A DNA stretch of 17,500 nt from Botryococcus braunii. Lineage: Eukaryota > Chlorophyta > Trebouxiophyceae. Position 1 is the stretch's first letter, and every line of letters starts with the position of its first letter. The position numbers and the translations under genes were made by a program. The stretch is taken from positions 126,340-143,839 of the forward strand of contig KV908532.1 of NCBI GenBank assembly GCA_002005505.1. The letters are read 5' to 3'. Shown here piece by piece: positions 1 through 8,886 of the stretch. A model generated the notes under the pieces. The model made no database searches. It was not told the origin of the DNA and saw nothing but the letters and a program-made list of their open reading frames with translations.

Positions 1-139
1 AATAGGGTTCTGTAATGGTATCTAACGAAGCATCAGACCTCCACCTGTACAGGAAGGCGCCGCATCCCGTGTTCACAGCGCCTACATGACGTGTTCTGGC
101 TTTGCTCGAGTTCATGACCACCATTCATGTGCGCCTGTG

Positions 140-398
<259 letters not shown>

Positions 399-509
399 GT
401 TCCCGCGGGGGTGCGTGTGGGTCTATGGGAGGGGGGACCAGTTAAGGGGATTTGCATATCGCAACCGTGCTGTGCTCCAATGGCTAACACGCTCGCAAGC
501 ATCGGTTGT

Positions 510-1030
510 TGGCTCTACCAGTTTCCCATGTGCAGCACACAATGGCCCCAGAGTCGTTCCGCTGCCTTAAATACCAGCTCGTAATCCCCATCTTCCATCA
601 TGGATTCCAATGCCCTTCGTTGATTGAGGGAGTTGATACCTGGGACCACGCTATTCGCTGCACCTTAGTTGGGGTGGCAGTCTTCCGTTCGCAACAGCCT
701 CGATGCAGTCCTTACCTCTGCTGTCACCGGATCACGCGGGAATCAGCCCTTCCACTCCTTCCCTGGCCAGGAGCGCCGTGGTGCAGCCCTCCGCCCCCAC
801 ACGTGCGAGGAGGGTCAGGACCTGTACATCGACATCCTTGGCTCGTCACACCTCATTGCCTTCCTTGGACAATAGGGAAACCCAGCCAGCGTCTGTTGCA
901 AAGGTCCGAAGCCATTGCCTCTAGCTCTGACTATGGACTGGAGGACCTGGGTTTGGAGCGCATCGAAAGCCATCAAAGCTTTCTCAGCTGCGGCGGGCTG
1001 GCGGCATGGTCTGAGCTGTGAAAACTACAT
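510..1030 (+). pseudogene. decayed retroelement-like coding fragment
   Basis: Two overlapping frames give peptide pieces that look like the C-terminal part of a reverse-transcriptase polyprotein. Around 609-662, one frame has a Cys-Pro followed by WDHAIRC, recalling a zinc-knuckle HAxxC motif. From about 669, another frame reads RNSLDAVLT, then RPHTCEEGQDLYIDILGSS, recalling the RPAD...DVTVVSPL region after some RT domains. The frame changes near 665 and a TAG follows at about 870, so no intact protein is encoded. Family assignment rests on remembered motif shape only. It could be chance open sequence. Confidence 0.3.
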
Positions 1031-1075
1031 TGCAGGTCCCAAGGAATCGGCTTATAAGAATTAGCCAACTTCTTT

Positions 1076-1103
1076 TCCTCCTCCTCCTCCTCCTCCTCCA
1101 TCC
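1076..1103. repeat. (TCC)n microsatellite
   Basis: A run of TCC/CTC trinucleotides, with a poly-A-rich patch about 50 bp downstream at 1152-1168. No gene is recognised in 1018-1390. The open frame there begins in the microsatellite and ends near 1305 without recognisable motifs. Confidence 0.85.
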
Positions 1104-1387
1104 TACAACCATGATTTCACACTATTACGGTGGTCAGTCCCTCCACATGAAAAGAAGAAAAAAAAAAAGATATTTTACTACTGACCATGTCCGCATGGAC
1201 ACGCCTGAACGTACTGATTTGCGTCGTGTACGGGACCTGCTTGATCGCCAGGCACCTGTTGTGGGAAGGCTTACACCCTTCTCCTCGTTCATGTATCTCA
1301 GCTAGGGCATTGTATTGTAGGTACTATAGATGGTTTGCTCGCCCTCAACATATACCTCTGCATAGAGGTGTCCCCAGACTTCATCTC

Positions 1388-1440
1388 CCTTCAGCCATAA
1401 TGGCTGGTCCCAAATGTGATATTTCCTTCCTTCCTTCCTG
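1388..1440 (+). mobile_element. LINE 3' end, copy 1 (stem-loop plus TTCC tail)
   Basis: The stretch CAGCCATAATGGCTG at 1392-1406 is a perfect 7-bp inverted repeat around one base. It is followed by GGTCCCAAATGTGATATT and a (TTCC)n tail ending at about 1439. The same arrangement recurs at 1815, 2716 and, more weakly, 2764. It is therefore read as the 3' terminus of a non-LTR retrotransposon. How far this copy extends upstream is unclear; no coding motif is recognised in 1180-1388. Confidence 0.6.
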
Positions 1441-1461
1441 TGAAGACTGTAAGAACCCTTT

Positions 1462-1886
1462 TGTAATTCCGCTTAGTATGTCATGACCTCCCAATTGACA
1501 CTGGTAGATGGCAACGGATCCTCCCTGATGAGAGGATCTGTACTAGGTGTTCATTAGGGATGGTGGGAGAAGAGTTTCATTTCCTGTTCATTTGCCCATT
1601 GTTAGAACATATTCGATCTCAGTCTAGCCACCTTTCCCACCCGCGAGTGCGATCAATTACTCGCTTCATGTGGCAGAAACACGGTGAAGGGGTTGCAAGG
1701 TTTGTGGTTAACGTTATAACGCTTTAAGGGCCTACATGAAAGCTTCAGGGACATCCAATTCTTACTGGCGGATCTAGATTTTAGCCGGTTGCAACAATTG
1801 TATCGTCATCCCTTCAACCATAAATGGCTGGTCCTGGATGTAATATTTCCTTTCTTCCTTCCTCCGTTCCTTCCTTCCTTCCTTCC
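1462..1886 (+). mobile_element. 5'-truncated LINE, copy 2
   Basis: The coding remnant runs from about 1467 to the TAA at 1725-1727. It reads FRLVCHDLPIDTGRWQ, then ICTRC, FHFLFICP and FMWQ. The C-x2-C-x9-H-x4-C arrangement is the CCHC zinc knuckle typical of the C terminus of LINE ORF2 proteins. It aligns residue for residue with copy 4 (CHDLPID, RICTRCSL, VG, FMWQ, EGVA). A 3' UTR follows, then the imperfect stem-loop at 1815-1830 (one A-C mismatch), GGTCCTGGATGTAATATT and a TTCC/TTCT tail to about 1886. The copy begins about 25 bp after the tail of copy 1 and lacks the endonuclease and most of the RT, so it is dead on arrival. Confidence 0.75.
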
Positions 1887-1919
1887 CATTGCTTCTTGGC
1901 CTGGAGTAGATTAGTTTCA

Positions 1920-2300
1920 CTGCACTGAACGAATATACTGCACTTCGTCTTGGAGTCCATGACCTACCTACAGATGTAGGAAGACGCACCCATATCTCCC
2001 ATTCAGAACGTTTATGTGACATGTGTGGCATAGCGGTGGGGGATGAGCATCATTTTGTGTTTCATTGCCCTGCACTTGCTCAGGTTCGTGACCGCTATCC
2101 ACGTTTCTTGTCCCCCTCGTGGTCACTACGTAATTTCATTTGGCAAGAGGATCAGGTTGCGCTTGTTAATTTTATATTTGATGCATTCCAGGCCCGTCAA
2201 GCGTGTCAGCGGCGGTGACTTGGCCATTTTTCATTATCCAGTGATTAGTATGGTTATCTGTGTTACAGCATAATATTCTTTCAACTAGGTTCTCATATAC
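1920..2300 (+). mobile_element. 5'-truncated LINE, copy 3 (divergent)
   Basis: The open frame is readable from about 1928 to the TGA at 2216-2218. It begins [18 protein letters not shown], then [20 protein letters not shown], a C-x2-C-x8-H-x4-C knuckle, and later NFIWQEDQ. It is clearly related to copies 2 and 4 but diverged (one residue shorter in the knuckle, FIWQ for FMWQ), so it is probably a different subfamily. No stem-loop or TTCC tail follows. Its 3' UTR runs into copy 4 near 2290, consistent with interruption or loss of its 3' end. Confidence 0.7.
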
Positions 2301-2761
2301 CCTTGGTTTATCCGTTTGCATCTCATCAGTAAGAGTGCGCTCAAACTCCACCTTCCTAATGGTACATTGCGGACCTTTATGCGATTTAGATTAGGGTGTC
2401 ATGACCTTCCTATTGATAAAGGTAGACAACAAGGCATCCCTCGAGACCAGAGGATTTGCACGAGGTGCTCCTTAGAGCTCGTTGGTGATGAACATCATCT
2501 GTTGTTCACTTGTCCGGCTGTACAACATGTACGGCAACAATTTATGCATCTTTTTCAACAAAGGAGTCGATCTGTACAGACGTTTATGTGGCAAGAAGAC
2601 CTTGAAGGGGTTGCCAAATTTGTGACTAGAGCACTGGAGAGCTACCTCACTCTCCCAGGTGCTGTGCGACCTTAGTTGGCTAGATATGGGTAATTCATTG
2701 TACTGCCGTCCTCTTCAGCCCTAGTGGCTGGTCTTTGGATGTAATCTTCCTTCCTTCCTTC
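2290..2761 (+). mobile_element. 5'-truncated LINE, copy 4 (longest coding remnant)
   Basis: An open frame from 2316 to the stop at 2673-2675 (about 119 codons) encodes the ORF2 C terminus: FMRFRLGCHDLPID, then RICTRCSLELVGDEHHLLF with TCP, then FMWQEDLEGVAKFV. The CCHC knuckle C-x2-C-x9-H-x4-C is intact. The FRLG...H.LP..GR context is characteristic of the region just after the RT in several LINE clades. The 3' UTR is short. The stem-loop CAGCC-CTAGT-GGCTG lies at 2716-2730, followed by GGATGTAAT and a TTCC tail to about 2761. RT and endonuclease domains are absent. Copies 2 and 4 look like one family; the clade cannot be named without a database search. Confidence 0.8.
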
Positions 2762-2812
2762 ATCAGGCCCTTTGGGCTGGGTTGATGTAATTCTTTCTTT
2801 CTTTCTTTCAGC
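2762..2812 (+). mobile_element. LINE 3' end, copy 5 (tail-only fragment)
   Basis: Directly after the tail of copy 4 comes a second, degenerate version of the terminal motif. It has GCCC-TTT-GGGC (4-bp stem), then TGGGTTGATGTAATTC and a (CTTT)n tail to about 2809. Only about 50 bp are present, as expected for an extremely truncated insertion or a tandem tail duplication. The match to the other termini is short. Confidence 0.45.
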
Positions 2813-2827
2813 CTATTCAGAAGCATG

Positions 2828-2853
2828 GACCACGACACGACAATGTCGTGGTC
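2828..2853. repeat. perfect 10-bp inverted repeat (hairpin)
   Basis: GACCACGACA at 2828-2837 and TGTCGTGGTC at 2844-2853 are exact reverse complements separated by six bases. It lies about 450 bp upstream of the start codon of the dehydrogenase-like gene, just outside the LINE cluster. It could be a dyad protein-binding site, an RNA hairpin if transcribed, or the remnant of a small inverted-repeat element. Confidence 0.8.
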
Positions 2854-3306
2854 ACACATATAGGCCACTGACGTCGGACCTGTCGTGCTGTGCATAATAA
2901 AAATACCCTTGCAAGTAGGCGGGGATTCTGAAAATATTTCATGCTCACGTGCGTCGAGTACGTTGCTTATATACCATTTGCTGGATAGCTTCGAGACCAA
3001 GACTTTTGGGTATGCAAACGCCGAACTGGACGGCTGCGCACCTGGACTACACAGATGCATCAGTTGAGCATTAGTTGTACCTGTTTGGGACGTTGCAGGC
3101 GCTGAGGTCGACGCTCCTGTTCGAACCCGCACACTGCCTCTCGCAGAGTCCGCACAATATGCGCTGTTCCCTCTAAGATCCAAAATGTGGCCGAACTGCT
3201 GGGATCATTGAAAACATCCGTGCTGTAGAGACGCTAAGTAGCTTATATCCCAACATCTCAGTAGTAGACTGTTCCGATTACCCCAACCGGGGTCCATTGG
3301 GGAGGA
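2854..3306 (+). promoter_or_regulatory. putative promoter and 5' leader of the dehydrogenase-like gene
   Basis: No gene is recognised here. TATA-like sequences lie at about 2970 (CTTATATACC) and at 3242-3249 (CTTATATC), the latter about 60 bp before the chosen ATG. The context before the ATG, GGGGAGGA, is purine-rich. The transcription start cannot be placed. A minus-strand frame of 162 codons across 2695-3183 runs through the LINE tail and has no recognisable domain, so it is not called. Confidence 0.3.
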
Positions 3307-3387
3307 ATGTCGCACCATAACTTGGGCTATAAGCTTAGTATTCTGGTGTTACTGATTGTGACGGCTTCTGGGCAAGAACCAGTACAG
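3307..3387 (+). CDS. exon 1: start codon and signal peptide
   Basis: The ATG opens 27 codons: a basic-polar start (SHHNLGYK), the hydrophobic core [13 protein letters not shown] and QEPVQ. This is a classical secretory signal with likely cleavage after ASG or nearby. The exon ends CAG before the donor GTATGC, phase 0. No upstream ATG in this frame gives a better start. Confidence 0.75.
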
Positions 3388-6300
3388 GTATGCCTGCGGT
3401 AGACACCGCATGGACTGCGACACAAGGCAGTTCGCTCTTCATCGCCATCCTCAAAGCAGTCCAAGGATGATCGCTGAGGGCTGATGATAAATTTTTATGC
3501 TAGAAATGCCGTCACTGTACATATTGGCGGGCTTACAGGACCTATTGGCCAGTGATCTAGATACTACCATGAGCAGCACAAGAACTGGCGGGAATCAATA
3601 CGACACAAACTTTGAGACACTCTGGAATACAACTGGTGCATCGGATCCGTGGCAGGTTATCCCTGCGAGGCAATGTAATCCACAGTCTCAGCAAACTTTC
3701 TGTCATTGAAGGAGCCACGCTTGACTGGCCAGTGGGCAATTGCAGGCGTTGTTGGGCAGCACATTACGTAGCGTAAATGCCTCAGAGACCGTGCAAGCCT
3801 TAGAGGTGAGTGCCACAGAGCAGACTCTCCACCATTAGCATGTGCATGAAATTAGCCTACCCAGAAAGGCACAGACAAAAGACCCCTCAAGTTCGTCTGG
3901 GACCGTGATGCTCATCATATTGCTTGTGGACCAGGAAGCCCTTGCAAAGCTCTTTTCATCTGGAAGTTATCAGGCGGACGCTGAAACGTTGGCCAGGGTA
4001 AGGCATAATTTTCTGCTGTTTCTTCAAATCTGCCAGGCACCTATGTATGAAGTATCCCAGAGGGGCCAGACCATGTGGTTTTCTGTGTGACTGCTGTTTT
4101 TCAAGATCTGCTTAAACGTCTTGTTTAAGTGAACATTAGGGAGCCGACTTCAAACTTGAAGAGGTTTGTGACTGACAGCATACATCGTTTCGCTATTGCC
4201 TTGGTTTTGCATTGGTTTTACAGATGCCAATGGGGCTTGCTCTCATTCCTGGGGATCCACCTTCACAAAAAGCAAGCCTGGGATATAGCTGTCACATTGG
4301 TTCCTTAATGTCCTACCACAAAGAATTGGCTGAATGCGAAGGCAATGTGGGAGACATAATGGCGGCAATTAGCCCACTAGCTTTACAGCATGTGACTTGG
4401 TGTATACCATGCTTTGTCAAATAACCACAGCTAAGCAAGTTTAGGTTATGTCCAGGAAGCAGTCAGAAAGGAGCTACTTCCTCTTGGAACCCAGCCTGTG
4501 GTATCAGGTAATATTGCGAGACTTCACCAAAAGATTTATTTGAATGTCCTCACACCCTCTTCGCCTGGAACAAAGACTTTTCCTTGGGTTGCAGATCCTA
4601 AGTACAATTGGCCCAACTGGGGAAATGGTTTGACCAACGACCGATTCGCAAGGGACGAAACAAAGATTGGCCCTGGAAACGTTGCATCTGTGGAAGTAAA
4701 GAAAGGCTGGCCTGTCCGGGTGTGCATTCTGGCTGACGCTGCAATTGTCCTTTGAAAAAAATCTTCCAGGACCACTGTCAATTTTTACTGCTATCCTGCC
4801 GCTTGAGGGAAGTGCAGGTGTCCAGATTTTGAAAGATGGCATGAATTACAGGTCTCTGGTGATATATCTGCAACACCGACAGTGGTGAATGGAACTGTGT
4901 ACATTGTGGACTGGGGGTTCCCAAACTACTTGATTGAGGTTCAGCGGCTAGGGGCATACTTCATTGGCAATGGACATATCACAGCTGCTGAAGCAAATAC
5001 AGGTGCCGTTCAGTTGCTTACCATTTGAGCACATAATGCACTAGTGGTACCCGTACCATTTCAGCTATCAGATCTGTGAGTAAACCAGATTTTGACTTGG
5101 CTGTAATGTGACTGATACAATTTAGCGGGTGGCTTTGCCCATATGTTGGTAGCACTAGGTTGGGATTGCAGCTCCTCCTTGAAACCCTTTTCTTGCAGAT
5201 CTGTAACCAAATTGCTCTAATGATTCCGTTACTCAAACAGACCCTGTTGATTATATAAGAGAATGTGAGATTTGTTTCAAGGTGAAGGTCTGTTGGATCG
5301 TCGGGGATGTTACCACATTCCCTGACATAATGGTTGATTGATTTCAAAATTGTTGCAGGAAAAATCATATGGTCACGAGAAGTGCAAAGTTACACTGGCA
5401 TCCCCTGCTACTCCCGGACATCACCTGCTGTTGTGGGGGATTACCTGATTATCGGCACTGCACGCAATAGCTTTGTCAAGTACACACAGATTCCCAACTC
5501 TACCTATGTTCTTGCATTGAATGCCACTAACGGGGATCTGATCTGGAAAACTTTGTTATCTGAACATCCAATGGCTGCAATTACTACCTCACCTACGATC
5601 TACAAAGGAGGAGGTACGCTCCTCTTGCAACTCCAAGATTTCAGATGCTTGCTGGTTTTAAAATGCCTCATGCCTCTTTTCTTCAAAAACTGAGCATTCT
5701 GCTACATCTCGAGGAAAAGAATCGAGGATGTGCCAGTTGGAATTCCCAACTTTGAAACGTTACTTGTCTAACCCTTTAACCTTCCGTTTTGTATTTGGTC
5801 ACCAGTTGTCTGTTGTCACCACTGAAAGTGATCACCACCTTTTCAAATGCGTCCATCACTTTGGGCCAAGCTCCTTGTTGAATGAGTTATTGAAACTGTA
5901 TAAGGTATGTGCATTCCCTCTTCAAAAGTCTGTTGAAGTTGATACAAAGGTATCTGCAATGATCGTTTGTTGTGATGAATGTGCATCAAAGATTTCCAGA
6001 AGGTGTTTTATGGGGTTATGGGTTATATGCTCAGATGCTGCCCACTGAGGACCTGCCTTGGGTTGCTTGACAAAAATTTGAAAATGTCCAAATTTCAGAA
6101 CCATCAATTGCCAAACTCATATTTTATGGACGTTTGTGCAGACCACAGTTCCTAACTGTGTTTTGTGTGCTGCAGTTTTTGTTGGCGTGTCCTCCAGCGA
6201 AGAGGTGAGATCTTAAGAGCTGTTGGCATGGCTCAGTATGCCACGTTACGCCTCATAATTGCACAGCTAAACACCATGCACTGCATTTTTGCAAGGGTAG

Positions 6301-6749
6301 CTTGTGAATAATCACCGTCCTGTGATTTTGCCTCATGCTGGGCTCGAACGGAACTACCTACTACTGCTTGTTTCCTGCAGAGTCTTCAAGATGGGCAATG
6401 CTGCACTTTTCAAGGAAGTACAAATAAACTGGATCTTTACACTGGGAAAATACTTTGGACATTCACCACAGTGCCTCCAGGCTACTATGGTGAGGAATTT
6501 TTAGCCAAAAAATAAAAATCTTGCAATTCAAAAGGCTCATACATGCAAACTGTCAACTTAAGAGGGGTTTGTTGAAATCATACTGAAAGCTACATTTACT
6601 TGTAAATTGGATCTGCATTCTTGCAGTTTCCAGATCGTTGTCACTCCGGTGCCTCTTCCCCCGTTCCCCTCTTCCCTCCCCCCCTCCCTCCCTCCCCCCT
6701 CCCCCCCCTCTCTCTCACTCCCTCCTTCCCCCTCTCTCTCTCACACACA

Positions 6750-6844
<95 letters not shown>

Positions 6845-6845
6845 G

Positions 6846-6922
<77 letters not shown>

Positions 6923-8719
6923 TGGGGGGGGGGGGGGTTTGCATGTCTGCCTGTTGTGAGTGCTTGTGGAAACGAGGAAACGGTGAGAAAGGGAAAGATG
7001 GGCTTGGCCCCTGGGTTGTTTTTTTTTTGTTTGTGGGGCGGGGGGTGTTGGGGGTGAGTTGAGGTATGTGAGATAGGGATCAGGCAACCTACTTGCGCAT
7101 GCCACATCCTGCAGGCAACCTGCAGCAACCTGCAGGCAAAGCACAGCACAGGCAAGCAAAACACTGATACCTGCATCTTCTAATGTCAACTTGATCTTGC
7201 CTTCTGAATGTTGCAAAGAGGGTTAATTACCTACCTTTGGGGTTGCACCAAAAGTCCCTTAAAACTCCTTGTTGGCTGTGCAGGTGGCGCTGTTTGGGGT
7301 TCTAGGTGAGTAAACGCCCAAGATTTGTGTTGCAGTTGATCTTGCTGGGCTAGTGAGATAGTGTGACTGACAATGTGGGTGGGGTTGATCACGGTCTTGC
7401 AGTCCTCCTGTGGATCCCAAAAGAAATCTGGTGGGTCACCATCCCTGTCTCCAAAAGCATCGCCCCCTGACATGGAAGACTCAATTGCATAACCTGATTG
7501 AATAACACCTCGGACAATCACCTCGATGAATCATTGAATGGTAGCTCGGGCATTCAAACCTTAGGTGTTAAAAACCTATTGAAATGTTTGGTCTGATTGA
7601 GCAACTGACACCTGCATCTGATCACAGGTCTACTTCGGAACAGGTATGTCATCCGACGATCCTGTTTTTCTTATGAGCAACTGCTCGGTTTCTCTGCTAA
7701 TGGCATCTTCCAAAGGACATAGACGTAATTGCAACCTGCAAGTTGCGCTACTGCAGGAAACAACTACCTCGTCCCGCCTGAGGTGGATACATGCTTCAGG
7801 CAGAACATAGGAAACTACACGGCTCAAAAACTCTGCGCCGACCCTGCTAACTGGATAAACAGTGTACTCGCTTTTGATATTGACAGTGGAAAGGTATTGT
7901 GTTCAACTCATAGCCTTGCTTCTTTGTCAATGCAATGCATGTGGGCCTTTGACAATAATCTCTGATGCTGACCAGACGCAATACCTAATTGTGAGAAGCA
8001 TACCCATGGCATCTAGTTCTTGAATGGACATCTGAGGGCGTTTTCAGTCTTGGTAAGTCCGACCATGTACTGCATAAAGGGCTAAGTACATGCGCGGTGC
8101 AGTTGAAGTGGGGAAGAAAGCTGGCAGCTGCAGACGTGTGGATCTTGGCTTGTTCACCAGTGAAACTAATCTTCCCCTATGACAATTGCACTGGATTTGG
8201 TGAGATAAAAGACTGGGATTTTGGACAGGTACAGGTTCTGACCTCGTGGCAGTACCCGTTGCTGTGTGAGACACAAAAGTGATCTCTTAACCTGTTTTGA
8301 CAGATATTGTATGGTGACAAACTGTGCCAACCATACAACTTCTGCCGGAATGGGACCAGAGGGCGGGAGGGAGCACTGAGTGCCAGCAAAGGTTAGGACA
8401 GCCATGGTGAGGAAATGGAAGGACAGGCCAAGGACATATTGGGACCCAGGAAGAGACAGGGGGGGCGAGAGAAGAACAAGCGGGAGCAGAGAGGGGGAGC
8501 AGGAGAGGGTGTGGAGAACAGCGAAGGGGTTGGGGAAGTGGAGTTTGCAAGACCTTGTAGGATCCTCCCCTCAGCAGCTCACAGATTGAAGACTCAGCCA
8601 TGTAAACCCATTCCCGCATGGGCCAAAGTTGTTGCAAGGCCCCAGCTCAAGGAGGGGCTCGCGCAGGATAGGGGTTGCAGGAAAGCAAGGAAAATTATTT
8701 GGACGGCCACACCCACACC

Positions 8720-8812
<93 letters not shown>

Positions 8813-8821
8813 CCACACCCA

Positions 8822-8886
<65 letters not shown>

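Noticed and set aside
3112..3135. Minus-strand B-box-like GGGTTCGAAC (tRNA)
   Set aside because: No convincing A box at the right distance and no T-stem or acceptor-stem pairing.
2695..3183. 162-codon minus-strand frame upstream of the dehydrogenase-like gene
   Set aside because: It runs through the LINE tail repeats (Glu-Arg-Lys runs from TTCC/CTTT) and shows no recognisable motif.
4224..4424. Extra coding exon in intron 4
   Set aside because: It is open and in a compatible phase with a fair acceptor, but the donors are weak, and joining exons 4 and 5 directly gives a continuous helix ([12 protein letters not shown]).
5728..6048. 106-codon frame in intron 8
   Set aside because: It lies between exons that join seamlessly (KGG-VFVGV) and has no domain.
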